From JBAXGE01 sp044344145 (GTDB lineage: Bacteria; Planctomycetota; Phycisphaerae; WQYP01): a DNA stretch of 32,982 nucleotides. Shown here in pieces: positions 9,006 to 17,805 of the stretch; the first letter of the stretch is position 1, and each line of letters opens with the position of its first letter. Position numbers and translations under genes: made by a program. The notes beneath the pieces were generated by a model, which did no database searches, was not told the origin of the DNA, and saw nothing but the letters and a program-made list of their open reading frames with translations. The DNA lies in the NCBI GenBank assembly GCA_044344145.1, contig JBIJDM010000004.1:1-32982 (forward strand), written 5' to 3'.

Positions 9006-9160
9006 GCCTAAGCCACCGCTGCCGGGGTATCAGGAACCCCCCTCGGGCTTATGTAGGGTTCGCATATGCACCACTTGCGCTGCCTGGGGCCAGTGGGACG
9101 TAGCAACTAAGGGAAAATCCGTATTCCCAGCCCGACAGTTAATTCCGTCGGCATTACTGT
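9006..9160 (+). promoter_or_regulatory. c-di-AMP riboswitch (ydaO/yuaA type)
   Basis: The leader follows the layout of known ydaO riboswitches. P1 pairs TAAGCC (9009-9014) with GGCATTA (9150-9156), one bulge. GGTA, three bases, GGAACC at 9026-9038 is followed by an AACCC/GGGTT hairpin (9035-9039 with 9056-9060). A GGGA/TCCC hairpin (9111-9114 with 9125-9128) precedes the 3' core CCCGACAGTTAATTCCG (9131-9147), which differs from the usual CCCGACAGCTAAC-type core mainly by C-to-T changes. Departures: the GAAUCC stretch after P1 and the AAU after GGGTT are not conserved. The downstream gene is a KimA-like APC transporter, the classical target. c-di-AMP normally turns such genes off. The start codon lies 13 nt after P1, so control could act on the ribosome site; no terminator is evident. 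Identification rests on my recall of family sequences. Confidence 0.75.
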
Positions 9161-9169
9161 AGAGAGTGC

Positions 9170-11104
9170 ATGCTTACCACCCACAACGATCGTCCCCGCA
9201 ATTTGAAATGGTATCACGCGGGCCCCTTGCTCTACGGCGATTGGGGCACCAGCCGTTTCTATGTATTGGGGATGGCGTTTTTCTTCGCCCTCAGTTCCAG
9301 TTTCTGGTACATCATGGCGGTGGGGGTGTTGTGTTTGGTGGTGGGGTGGGCCTATACCGTGGTGTGCCGGGCGTTTCCCGATGGCGGGGGTGTCTATTCG
9401 GCTGCCCGGCAGGTGAGTCCGCTTTTAGGGGTCGTCGGCGCGCTGCTGCTGTTTGCTGATTATGCCGTTACCGCCGCCTTGTCAGCTTTTGAGGGCATCC
9501 ATTATTTTGGCATCTATACCGACCCATGGGTTCAGATCGGCGCGATTATCGCCATTGTCGCCCTCGGGGTGGTCAATTTTGTTGGTGCCCGCCGGGCGGG
9601 CACGCTGGCACTTTATATCGCGCTGGCAACGCTGGCCCTGACCGCCGTGATGGCGGTATTTGCCATCCCCCATCTGGCCGATGGCTGGGCCAACCTGAAA
9701 CCTCTGGAGGGCCCATGGTCCTATCGCTGGACCACCTTCACCAGTGTGGTCTTGGCGCTCTCCGGCGTGGAGGCGGTGGCCAATATGACCGGCATCATGG
9801 TTCCGCCGGTATCCAAAACCAGTAAAAAATCCATCATCCCCGTGATGATCGAGATCGTGATCTTCAATATGCTCTTTGGCATCGCCATGCTGGCCTTGCC
9901 CGCGTTGATGAATGCCAGCAGTCAGGCCCGCGTGAACGATTTCCAAACGCCCGCCTACCGCCATGAACTCAAGGCCGAAGAATTCAAAGCCGCCAATCCC
10001 GAGTGGGAAAAAATCCCCGCGCTCAAAGCCCAGGCCGAAGCCATTGGCCCCAGCCCCAATGAAGAGCGCATGCAAACGGTCGTCATGAAGGTGATGGCCG
10101 AACAATTTGTCCATCCGGTCTTCGGCGCGGTGGCGGGGGTTGTGTTCGGGCTGCTCCTGATTTCGGCGGTAAATACCGTGCTGGGGGGCATGATCAGCGT
10201 CCAGTACGTTATGGCCCATGACAAGGAACTGCCCCAGTTCTTCACCAAGCTCAACGCTTTTGGTGTGCCGTGGCTGGGCTTGATTCCCGCTGTGGCGGTG
10301 CCCGTGATCCTCCTGGCCATGTTCAACAACCTGAAACTGCTGGCTGATTTGTATGCCATCGGGGTAGTGGGGGCCATCGCCATCAATCTGAGCTGCTGCA
10401 CGGTGAACCGTAAACTCGAGGTCAAAACCTGGGAACGCATCGCGATCGGTGCGATTGCCGTCGTGATGATTGCTATCGAATTGACCTTGGCCACCCAGAA
10501 GCTCCATGCCCTGGTCTTCATCGGCATCATCGTCGGCACCGGCTTGATTATGCGGTTCGCCGCCCAACAGTACCGCAACTATCGCACCCGCTCCGCCGCG
10601 CAGGTCATCGCGCCCACCCAGACCCAGGTGGTCCGAACCGGCCCGGTCACACTGGCCGACTTTGGTACCGCGCCGCAGTTGCTGGATATGAGCCGCCCCA
10701 AGATTCTCGTCGCCACCCGCGGCGGCAGCCGTACGCTGGAATTCGCCGCCAACTATGCCAAGCAGATCAACGGTATTCTGATGGTGCTCTACGTCCGGCA
10801 GCTTACCCTGTCGTTCGCCGGCCAGAATGTGGGGCCGAATTTTGAAGAAGACAAAGACGCGCAATATGCCATGCAACAGGCTTGGGATAAAGCCCAGGCC
10901 GTCGGCGTGCCGGTAATTCCGATCTATGCCGTCTCCGCCGAAGTGGCCGATACCATCCTCGATTTTGCCGCCACCTTCAGCGTCAACGCCCTGCTCATGG
11001 GCGTCTCGCGTCAGGGCGTGATCATGCGCAGCCTGCAGGGCGATGTGCTGACCAAAGTCGCCGATGGCCTGCCGCAGGATATTCAGCTGCTGATTCACGC
11101 GTAA
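9170..11104 (+). CDS. APC-family transporter with C-terminal universal stress domain (KimA-like, potassium or amino acid uptake)
   Basis: 644 residues. The first 470 or so form an APC-fold transporter with about 12 hydrophobic segments; FPDGGGVYSAARQ in the TM2-TM3 region and SGVEAVANMTG resemble the glycine-rich binding and GVEA motifs of APC carriers and of the potassium importer KimA. A hydrophilic insert (about 250-305) lies between membrane segments. From about residue 508 (RPKILVATRGGSRTLEFA) to the end is a universal-stress-protein-like alpha/beta domain ending ALLMGVSRQGVIMRSLQGD. KimA also has a cytoplasmic C-terminal domain. Upstream lies a c-di-AMP riboswitch; c-di-AMP limits potassium and osmolyte uptake in other bacteria, so potassium is the favoured substrate, though amino acids are possible. 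AGAGAG lies only 3 nt before ATG, a tight ribosome site. Confidence 0.85.
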   Translation: MLTTHNDRPRNLKWYHAGPLLYGDWGTSRFYVLGMAFFFALSSSFWYIMAVGVLCLVVGWAYTVVCRAFPDGGGVYSAARQVSPLLGVVGALLLFADYAVTAALSAFEGIHYFGIYTDPWVQIGAIIAIVALGVVNFVGARRAGTLALYIALATLALTAVMAVFAIPHLADGWANLKPLEGPWSYRWTTFTSVVLALSGVEAVANMTGIMVPPVSKTSKKSIIPVMIEIVIFNMLFGIAMLALPALMNASSQARVNDFQTPAYRHELKAEEFKAANPEWEKIPALKAQAEAIGPSPNEERMQTVVMKVMAEQFVHPVFGAVAGVVFGLLLISAVNTVLGGMISVQYVMAHDKELPQFFTKLNAFGVPWLGLIPAVAVPVILLAMFNNLKLLADLYAIGVVGAIAINLSCCTVNRKLEVKTWERIAIGAIAVVMIAIELTLATQKLHALVFIGIIVGTGLIMRFAAQQYRNYRTRSAAQVIAPTQTQVVRTGPVTLADFGTAPQLLDMSRPKILVATRGGSRTLEFAANYAKQINGILMVLYVRQLTLSFAGQNVGPNFEEDKDAQYAMQQAWDKAQAVGVPVIPIYAVSAEVADTILDFAATFSVNALLMGVSRQGVIMRSLQGDVLTKVADGLPQDIQLLIHA

Positions 11105-11263
11105 TGGGGGCATACTCTCGCCCCGGCCCCATCTTTCCGCTATCCTAATATCTGAGGATGAGTTGTTGCCATCCGCCCCCGGCGGTCCCGCATCGAATAG
11201 AGATTGTGCTTATCCGTATTGCGTAATATGAGTCTGGGGGGTGTTTCGTAACTGGATTTACCC

Positions 11264-12400
11264 ATGATGCCCCGACCGATTGTGGCCGCGTATTGTTTTC
11301 CCACCTGGCACCGTGACGCCCGGCTGGAGGCCCGCAAAGGCCCCGGCTGGACAGAATGGAATCTGTTGCACGCCGCCCGCCCGCGCTTTCCCGGCCATCG
11401 CATTTTGCGCCCGGCCTGGGGCGAATACGATGAGGCCGATCCCGCCTGGGCAGCCCGCGAGATCGCCATCGCCGCGGATCATGGCGTGGATGCGTTTATC
11501 TACGACTGGTATTGGTACGAAGACGGCCCGTTTCTCCAGCGCGCGCTGGAGGATGGATTTCAATCCGCCCCCAACCGCCAGCGGATGCGCTATGCCCTGA
11601 TGTGGGCCAATCACGACTGGACCGAAATGTTTCCCGCCACCCCCGACCGCAACCGCCCCTTGGTACAGGCCGGTGCGGTCAGTGCCGCGGGCTTTGCCCG
11701 CATGGCCGAACATATCGTGGCCCGGCATTTCTGCGATCCACAATACCTGCGCCTCGAGGGCAAACCGTATTTCAGCATTTACGAAATCGGCCGGCTGGTG
11801 GCGGGACTGGGTTCCGTGACCGCCACGCGGGCCGCGCTGGACGATTTGCGTGCCCGGGCTGTGGCCGCGGGCTGTGGCGGGGTGCATCTGAATCTGGTGG
11901 CCTGGGGCTTTAGTGTCCTCCCCGGCGAAATGGCGGTGGACCATGCCGAATTGGCCCGCGCCTTAGGCGTGGATTCGCTGACCAGTTACGCCTGGGTCCA
12001 TCACTATCCCCTGTGGGAACATGCCTTTCCGACCCAACCCTGGGCCGATGCCTTTGCCGCCAATTAACGCGCCTGGGTCCAGCTGCGCCAGCTCTTTGCG
12101 CCATTGCCGTATCACCCCAATGTTTCGGTCGGCTGGGACCCCTCGCCGCGCACGCAGCAGGATGTGCCCTATGCGGACCATACCTATCCGTGGACGGCCG
12201 TCCTGACCGGCAACACACCTCACTGTGTGACCGAAGCGCTCGCCGCCGCCCGTGATTTTGCCCTTACCGGTACCGGCACGCCGATGGTGACGTTGTATGC
12301 GTGGAACGAATGGACCGAAGGCGGGGCGATTCTGCCCAGCGAAGAACACGGCCCGGCCCTGCTGGAAGGCATCCGCAGCGTGTTTGGGGTGCCGCGCTAG
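11264..12400 (+). pseudogene. WbsX / GH99-like protein interrupted by an in-frame stop
   Basis: The reading frame runs from ATG 11264 to a TAA at 12065-12067 and then continues in the same frame to TAG 12398-12400, with homologous-looking sequence on both sides. The N-part has AAYCFPTWHRD, GWTEWNLL, the aromatic DWYWYEDG block and WANHDWTE; the C-part has the family-typical YAWNEWTEGGAILPSEEHG. These are features of the WbsX / GH99-like TIM-barrel domain found in polysaccharide clusters and in endo-mannosidase relatives. A full domain needs both halves (about 378 codons), so a single nonsense change has probably inactivated it, or the base is an assembly error. No frameshift is needed. Neighbouring genes use TAA as a normal stop, so a changed code is unlikely. 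No clear ribosome site precedes the start. Confidence 0.78.
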
Positions 12401-12491
12401 GCACTCTACCCCAGTCAGTAGAGATGGGTAAGACGTTACCAAATAACTAAACGCCGGTTCTCTGAAGTATTTTTAAGTTCCAGATTCCCGG

Positions 12492-13031
12492 CTAGATTTC
12501 ATAATCCACAATCGAGGCATGGCGCAGGCGGCGCCGGTAGGTTTGACTCAGGCTGGGTTTACGGGCCCATTTGTGGCCCAGCAGACGCAGTACCACATAC
12601 ACAACCGCCATGCCGGTGACTAAGATCAGTGCCTCCATGGCGGTACGCTCCCGACCACCACTGCGGAACAGCATCGTCCCGGCCACGTAGATCATAAACA
12701 AGGCCAGCCCGACGCGCAGCACGGTGGGGTGGATATAATTGTGGGTGACCAACCACGCCCCGATATACCCGCCGATCACAAAGCCCAACGCGAGTAAACC
12801 TGCGAAACGCCAGTCCACTTCGCCGGCCCTGGCATACGCCATGACAGCAAAGATGCCAATGGGAGGCAATAACATAGCCAGACTAGTGCCGGTGGCTTTT
12901 TGTTGACTGAAGGCGAAGCCGACCATCAACACAGGAATAACCAGGACACCCCCGCCGATGCCCACCATGCCACTGATCATGCCGATACCGAGGCCGACCA
13001 GACACAAACACACAATTATCCACATAGTCAT
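12492..13031 (-). CDS. TauE/SafE-family membrane permease, short form
   Basis: 179 residues, with GGAG 8 nt before the ATG. The N-terminus LGIGMISGMVGIGGGVLVIPVL is the glycine-rich first repeat of TauE/SafE permeases, followed by KATGTSLAM and GGYIGAWL, also typical. Full-length family members have about 250 residues and two such repeats; this protein has one repeat plus one extra membrane segment (about 131-150) and a basic tail, so it would need to work as a dimer or is a natural short form. Family members export sulfite, sulfoacetate or related organosulfur anions, but the substrate here is unknown. Divergent from ubiX with 147 bp between starts; convergent with the broken WbsX gene. Confidence 0.82.
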   Translation of the reverse strand: MTMWIIVCLCLVGLGIGMISGMVGIGGGVLVIPVLMVGFAFSQQKATGTSLAMLLPPIGIFAVMAYARAGEVDWRFAGLLALGFVIGGYIGAWLVTHNYIHPTVLRVGLALFMIYVAGTMLFRSGGRERTAMEALILVTGMAVVYVVLRLLGHKWARKPSLSQTYRRRLRHASIVDYEI

Positions 13032-13178
13032 GGCAACAACTCCGTTTCTATGGCCATCTTAGGGGAAATGGGACACCAGTAAAAGCGCCCGTGCTCCTGC
13101 CACGGCCCACGCACCCACAAAATGCCCCGCTTTCGCGTCAAAATACCCATTCTCGCCTTCTTGGCGTAAGATACTGAC

Positions 13179-13811
13179 ATGGATACACCCACCCATCCGC
13201 GTGTTATCGTCGCCATTACCGGCGCCTCTGGGGCGTTATATGCCCAGCGTTTGCTACAGGCCTTGGTGGCGGTGGATGCGGAAATCTTTCTGATCGTTTC
13301 CCAACTCGGCCGCCGTCTGCTGGCCGACGAATTGGGCCTCGCCGACCCCAACCCCGACGTGCTGGTCGGTACCAGCACCCATCGTATCACCATGTTGCCC
13401 TATCGCGATGTCGGGGCCTGCGTGGCCAGCGGTTCCTTCAAAGTGGATGCCATGGTGGTGGTGCCGTGTTCCAATAACAAGCTCGCCGAGATGGCCCACG
13501 GACTGGGTGATAATCTGATTACCCGGGCCGCACAGGTGACGCTGAAAGAACACCGACGGTTAATTGTCGTGCACCGCGAGATGCCACTGGGGTTGATTGA
13601 ACTGCGTAATATGGTGGCACTGGCAGAGGCGGGGGCGATTATCTGTCCGGCCAATCCGGGTTTTTACAATATTCCCCAGACCGTGGATGACCTGGTCAAC
13701 ATGGTGGTGAGTCGGATTCTGGATTTGCTGGGCATCGAGCAGCAACTGACCGCGCGCTGGAGCGGGGTCTCACCGCTGCGGCAGGCCCCCACACCATCGG
13801 AACCCCACTAA
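13179..13811 (+). CDS. ubiX: Flavin prenyltransferase UbiX
   Basis: 210 residues, usual for UbiX. The N-terminus IVAITGASGALYAQRLL is the flavodoxin-like FMN-binding loop; VVVPCSNNKLAEMAHGLGDNLITRAA and the VVHREMPLGLIELRNM segment are hallmark UbiX blocks, and PANPGFYNIPQTVDDLV closes the active site. The enzyme joins a dimethylallyl group to reduced FMN, making the prenylated flavin cofactor of UbiD-type decarboxylases. No ubiD partner is in the window, so it presumably serves a distant one. The start ATG has only a weak ribosome site (GGCGTAAG further upstream). The stop overlaps by four bases with the stop of the convergent GT4 gene. Confidence 0.94.
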   Translation: MDTPTHPRVIVAITGASGALYAQRLLQALVAVDAEIFLIVSQLGRRLLADELGLADPNPDVLVGTSTHRITMLPYRDVGACVASGSFKVDAMVVVPCSNNKLAEMAHGLGDNLITRAAQVTLKEHRRLIVVHREMPLGLIELRNMVALAEAGAIICPANPGFYNIPQTVDDLVNMVVSRILDLLGIEQQLTARWSGVSPLRQAPTPSEPH

Positions 13812-14998
13812 CTTATCAGGTCGGCCGGCACGGGCGCCCGCCGCTGGTGGGCGGCTTCTTCAATCACTTCCAATATCGCCAGCGCCGCCGTGGTCCACGT
13901 GAAGTTCTGCGCCCGCTGTAAGCCGTGGGCCCGCAGGCGGCGCTGGTATTCGCCGTCTTCCGCTACGCCCAGCAGTGCCTGGGTCAGGGTATCGGTATCG
14001 TCGTGGATGAAATAAACCGCCGCTTCCCGGGCCACCTCGCGCAGGGAACTCAGGTCCGAACAGACCACCGGACTGCCGCACGCCATGGCCTCCAGCACGC
14101 TCAGTCCGAAGCCTTCAAAACTCGAGGCACAACACGTCAGCACCGCATCCCGGTACAACTGGGCCAGTTCGGCATCCGAGGGGGACTGCACACAGATAAG
14201 CTGTTGTTCCACGTTCAGCTTTTTCGCCAGCGCATAGATTGGCGTCGTATACCAATCATTGCGCCCCGCCAGCATCAGGCGCACGCGCGGCAAACGCTGC
14301 CACACTTGCTGCATGGCCTCCAAGAGCCGCGCATAATTCCGCCGCGGCGTATCGGACCCCACCGCCAGCACATACGGGCCGCGGAAATTCCAGCGTTTTT
14401 GCAGGATGGACTGGGTGTCGGTGGCGGGGCTGGGCTGGAATATGGGATTGATCCCGTTATACACCACCCGGATCCGCTCCGGCGCGACATTGTACAGCCC
14501 CATGATGTCGTTTTTGGTTTGCTGCGAGACGGTAACAATCCGGGTGGCCTCATTGGCCCCCAGATGAATCACCCGGCGCAGCGCCCCGCTGCGCCGTTGC
14601 CGGCGCATATCCGGGTCCAATTCCACGGCCAGATCATGGATCGTCTGCACGATCGGACAGGCATTGGTGCGCGGCACCAGCGCGGTAAAACTGTGATACA
14701 CCTCCACCTTGCGCTGGTACATCAGCCGGTTGAGCGGCAGCCAATAACGCGAGGCGAGCCACCAACGGGATAAATAGCGCAGCCGTGGCACGCTGACGGT
14801 GGTGAATTGGTTCGGAGGCAATTCACCCACAAAACTTTCGTCGAAATCTTCGGAGTTTTCCAACGCCTGTTCGAGCAGGAGGACGAATTTGTGCGGCACC
14901 CGCAATTGGGCCCACTGCCGGACCACATTCCGCGCGTGCTGTTCGGCCCCGCCAATCTGGGCGGTATATAACGGCCGGGCATCAAGCGCGATAATCAT
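13808..14998 (-). CDS. Glycosyltransferase family 4
   Basis: 396 residues from ATG 14998. The GT-B N-domain begins with MIIALDARPLYTAQIGGAEQ, including the glycine-rich acceptor loop. The C-domain has AVGSDTPRRNYARLLEAM and SSFEGFGLSVLEAMACG, with an intact E-x7-E pair that contacts the nucleotide sugar. A 48-bp upstream extension to 15046 is possible but overlaps the DUF456 gene and is not conserved in style. Such enzymes transfer a hexose with retention of configuration in lipopolysaccharide, capsule or exopolysaccharide synthesis. It follows the DUF456 gene at 16 bp on the same strand, probably as an operon, and marks the left end of the polysaccharide region. Sugar and acceptor cannot be named. 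Confidence 0.9.
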   Translation of the reverse strand: MIIALDARPLYTAQIGGAEQHARNVVRQWAQLRVPHKFVLLLEQALENSEDFDESFVGELPPNQFTTVSVPRLRYLSRWWLASRYWLPLNRLMYQRKVEVYHSFTALVPRTNACPIVQTIHDLAVELDPDMRRQRRSGALRRVIHLGANEATRIVTVSQQTKNDIMGLYNVAPERIRVVYNGINPIFQPSPATDTQSILQKRWNFRGPYVLAVGSDTPRRNYARLLEAMQQVWQRLPRVRLMLAGRNDWYTTPIYALAKKLNVEQQLICVQSPSDAELAQLYRDAVLTCCASSFEGFGLSVLEAMACGSPVVCSDLSSLREVAREAAVYFIHDDTDTLTQALLGVAEDGEYQRRLRAHGLQRAQNFTWTTAALAILEVIEEAAHQRRAPVPADLIS

Positions 14999-15014
14999 GA
15001 TTGGGGTCCGTAGT

Positions 15015-15518
15015 TTATCCGGGATACGCCGAGGCCAGCAGGACAATCAACGCGACAAAACCCAGGGCGATTTTGGTGATGGTGCCGAAGACAAAGCCCA
15101 CCGCCGCGCCGGTGGCGGCCTTGAGACTGGCCCCCGGCGTTTTACGTTTCAGCAGTTCCACCAGCAGCGGGGCCACAAAACACCCCACCACGGCGCCGAT
15201 AATATTACCGATCAGCGGGATCGGAATGCCCACCACCGCGCCGACAATCCCACCCGCCACGGCGGCCAAGGTCGCGGTGCGACTCGCCCCCGACAGTCGG
15301 GCCCCGCCGATACTGAAAACGGTTTCGATGATTTCCCCGATCCCCACCAGCACCAACGCCACCAGCAGCCACTGCCAGCTGGGGTCCTGCCAGCCCTGCA
15401 AGGCGCTGAAAACAGCCGCCAGCACCAGAAATATCCAGTTGCCGGGGATTTTGACCACGTTGAGCACCAGACCGGCCAGGCCCAACACGGCCAGAAGACT
15501 AAAGTAAATCCACGCCAT
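15015..15518 (-). CDS. DUF456-family membrane protein
   Basis: 167 residues from ATG 15518; an upstream start at 15554 would add 12 residues without a better ribosome site. Highly hydrophobic with about five segments: residues 1-18, 22-38, 47-65, a glycine-rich stretch around VAGGIVGAVVGIPIPLIGNIIGA split by GIPIP, and a C-terminal helix. The phrases VVKIPGNWIFLVLA near the start and GGARLSGASR in the middle are typical of DUF456. The family has no known function; members are small inner-membrane proteins with glycine-zipper-like repeats. Divergent from the GT4 gene at 15600 with an 81-bp spacer that must hold both promoters, and upstream of a GT4 gene in the same direction. Confidence 0.82.
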   Translation of the reverse strand: MAWIYFSLLAVLGLAGLVLNVVKIPGNWIFLVLAAVFSALQGWQDPSWQWLLVALVLVGIGEIIETVFSIGGARLSGASRTATLAAVAGGIVGAVVGIPIPLIGNIIGAVVGCFVAPLLVELLKRKTPGASLKAATGAAVGFVFGTITKIALGFVALIVLLASAYPG

Positions 15519-15599
15519 GATGAACAGTGTAGCGCCGGGACCGGAAAAACACAATCTCCGCTATGTCCCCGTCCCGATTCTGCGGGTAAGATAAGGGAC

Positions 15600-16781
15600 A
15601 TGAAAATCGGAATTGCCATTGAAACCTTCGATCCCCAGCGCGGCGGCGCCGAGCGGATGGTGGATTTTATTGCCCGGCAACTGGCCCAACGCGGCCACGA
15701 AATCCATGTGCTGTGCCATAAAGCCGCCCCCGATTCTGCCACTGTGCCCAATCTTACGGTTCATCTGATCCCGGCCCTGCGTCTGGGCACCGGTTTGGGC
15801 TACCGCCAATTTACCCACCGCTTGCAGCGGAAACTCAAAACCCTGAACTTGGACCTGGTCTATTCCTGTTGCGCCGCCTGTGCGGGGGATATTTACCATA
15901 CCGAAGCGGGGGTGTATCGCAGCATCCACGCCGCGGCCGTGGCCACGTGCGACACCCGTCAGGCCGCCATCTGCAAGCGGGTCCTGCTCACCCTTTCTGA
16001 CAAACAGCAATTCCTCCTCCACCGGGAACGCCTGATTTGCGGCCCGGTGGCCCAGGGCGGGGCGCGCTGTCTGGTGAGTCTGACCCCCAATATCACCCGG
16101 GAATTGCAGGTCCATTACCACGTTCTGGCCGCGCGCATCGTGGAACTGCCCAATCCGGTATTGAATCCCCCTTTGCCTATGACCCAAACCACCGTTTGGC
16201 GCAACCAGCAACGGCAACAATTTCACATCCCTGCCACGGCCCGGGTGGCGCTGTTTGTGGGGCATAATTTCGCGCGCAAAGGGTTGCGCTGGGCGCTGGA
16301 GTCAGTGGCCAAGGCCGGACCGGAATATTGGCTGATCGTGGTCGGTGGCCTGACCCGCAAACAAACCTGCTATCGGCGCCTGGTTCAGGATTTAAATCTG
16401 AATTCACGGGTCATCTTTACCGGCGCTGTGGCGGATACCCGGCCGTTGTACGCGGTGGCCGATGCGCTGATTTTACCAACGTTTTATGATCCCTATCCTT
16501 TGGTGGGGCTGGAAGCACTCGCCGCCGGGCTGCCGTTTCTCACTACCGCGATGGCCGGTGGTTCGGACCGCGTGCTGGCGTATCAGGCCGGGACGGTGGT
16601 CTCCCATCCCCGCGCTACTGACGAATTCGCCGCGGCTCTGCGGGCGCTGCCGAGGGATGATGCCCAGCGTGAACAATTGGCCCAGCGCTGCCGTGAGGCG
16701 GCGATTTCGATTGGTCCGGAGGACTATATCAACCGTCTGGAAGAGCTTATGCAGCATTTGGCCCGCACGCGGGAGGCGTAA
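15600..16781 (+). CDS. Glycosyltransferase family 4, WaaG-like (copy 1)
   Basis: 393 residues from ATG 15600 (AAGGG just upstream). MKIGIAIETFDPQRGGAERM is the GT4 N-domain start with the GG acceptor loop. GDIYHTEAGVYRS resembles the WaaG/RfaG glucosyltransferase group, and VALFVGHNFARKGLRWAL is the nucleotide-sugar domain start. The E-x7-E motif reads D-x7-E here (DPYPLVGLE), so the first acid is Asp instead of Glu. It is clearly a paralogue of the GT4 at 18715: many blocks agree, including NPVL, PATARV and FVGH-FARKGLRWA. It opens a plus-strand run with two FkbM methyltransferases and the second copy. Role: adds a sugar to a surface glycan or lipid-linked core. The reading frame is open far upstream to 14799, but that part is antisense to other genes. 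Confidence 0.9.
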   Translation: MKIGIAIETFDPQRGGAERMVDFIARQLAQRGHEIHVLCHKAAPDSATVPNLTVHLIPALRLGTGLGYRQFTHRLQRKLKTLNLDLVYSCCAACAGDIYHTEAGVYRSIHAAAVATCDTRQAAICKRVLLTLSDKQQFLLHRERLICGPVAQGGARCLVSLTPNITRELQVHYHVLAARIVELPNPVLNPPLPMTQTTVWRNQQRQQFHIPATARVALFVGHNFARKGLRWALESVAKAGPEYWLIVVGGLTRKQTCYRRLVQDLNLNSRVIFTGAVADTRPLYAVADALILPTFYDPYPLVGLEALAAGLPFLTTAMAGGSDRVLAYQAGTVVSHPRATDEFAAALRALPRDDAQREQLAQRCREAAISIGPEDYINRLEELMQHLARTREA

Positions 16782-16967
16782 TTCAGTGCCAGAAAATGGC
16801 CTCCGATTTCGGACCAGAGCCGGGTTGCATCTGCGGGCAGATGAATTATGCCGTAGCGGTATATTCCTGGCCATTGCGGCGCTAACATATGACTGATTGG
16901 GTCAGAGAGGATTTTCCGCTGGAGGGTGCGTACGACACTTTGCCGTGCGGAATCTTGGAGTTGAAGT

Positions 16968-17699
16968 ATGAAATGGCGCTTTATTTATCGCGGGTTTAAA
17001 GCCCGCTATCTCAACCAACGGCTGGAAGTCAGTACGCTGGTCGCCGCGCTCCGGGCCGATGCCGTGGCGGTGGATGTGGGGGCCAACAAAGGCAGCTATT
17101 TATGGGCGCTAAGCCGGGCGGTGCCCCGGGGCCGGGTGGTGGCTTTTGAACCGCAACCGGCGCTGGCCGATTATCTGGTCCGGGCCTGCCAGGTGTCAGG
17201 TCTGCATAATGTGACCATCGTTCCCTCCGGCGTCTCCAAACAAACCGGCACCCTCCGACTGGCCATTCCCGGGGCCGATGACAGTTCGCCCGGGGCTTCG
17301 TTTGAAGCGGTCGTCGCCCAACGCGAGGCCTGCCGCTTTGTGGACGTGCCGGTCTGTACGCTGGACACCTATTTCCAGTCGGAAAAAGCCCGTATCGGAG
17401 CCCTGAAAATTGATGTCGAAGGGCACGAATTGTCGGTCTTGCAGGGCGCAACGGAATTGCTCAAAACTCACCGGCCGGTCCTCGTGTGTGAATGTGAACA
17501 ACGCCACCTCAGCACGGGCACCGTGGAAGATGTGATCCAGTATGTTGAGGCCCTGAACTACCGGGGTTATTTCGTGAAAAATTCGCACTTGCATCCGGTT
17601 CGTGAATTCATTCCTGCCCAGCACCAAAAGCAGATCGGGGAGCGTTTTTGGGATGCCCCGGATTATTGCAACAATTTTATCTTCCAGCCGATCGCTTGA
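16968..17699 (+). CDS. FkbM-family methyltransferase (1)
   Basis: 243 residues; GGAG 7 nt before ATG. The SAM-binding loop is DVGANKGSY (36-44), the acidic ribose-binding step is FEPQP (60-64), and KIDVEGHE (147-154) is the signature near the FkbM active site. FkbM enzymes methylate hydroxyl groups, often on sugars of exopolysaccharides, glycolipids or macrolides. Position between two GT4 genes suggests it methylates a sugar placed by one of them. A 186-bp spacer to the upstream GT4 gene holds only a small CATCTG/CAGATG hairpin near 16829-16844 and no recognisable gene. Confidence 0.9.
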   Translation: MKWRFIYRGFKARYLNQRLEVSTLVAALRADAVAVDVGANKGSYLWALSRAVPRGRVVAFEPQPALADYLVRACQVSGLHNVTIVPSGVSKQTGTLRLAIPGADDSSPGASFEAVVAQREACRFVDVPVCTLDTYFQSEKARIGALKIDVEGHELSVLQGATELLKTHRPVLVCECEQRHLSTGTVEDVIQYVEALNYRGYFVKNSHLHPVREFIPAQHQKQIGERFWDAPDYCNNFIFQPIA

Positions 17700-17805
17700 T
17701 CGGGCCGTGGGGCGGAACCGGGTCGTTTGTTTCGGGGCTGTGCATGGGGTAAACTGCGCGTACGGGTTCAGGTCACGGTTTGGAACGACTAAGGGAATAT
17801 GACGC

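Noticed and set aside
9011..9040. A cobalamin riboswitch suggested by a GCCAC-like box
   Set aside because: The B12 core elements are missing and the whole leader aligns much better with the ydaO/yuaA layout.
9090..9110. A c-di-GMP (GEMM) riboswitch suggested by TGGGACG
   Set aside because: Only this heptamer agrees; the GNRA loop, receptor and second helix are absent.
9482..11113. A 543-codon open frame on the minus strand under the transporter gene
   Set aside because: His/Gly/Asp-rich shadow of the membrane protein coding strand; no ribosome site or recognisable domain.
11105..11145. A terminator after the transporter gene (GGGGC/GCCCC)
   Set aside because: There is a short stem but no T-run following it.
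14799..15599. A 267-residue N-terminal extension of the GT4 protein at 15600
   Set aside because: The extension is antisense to the DUF456 and GT4 genes and low in complexity; the GT4 fold starts exactly at MKIGIAIETF.
16782..16967. A small gene in the spacer before the first FkbM gene
   Set aside because: Open frames there are continuations of out-of-frame reading through the GT4 gene, with no start signal or motif.
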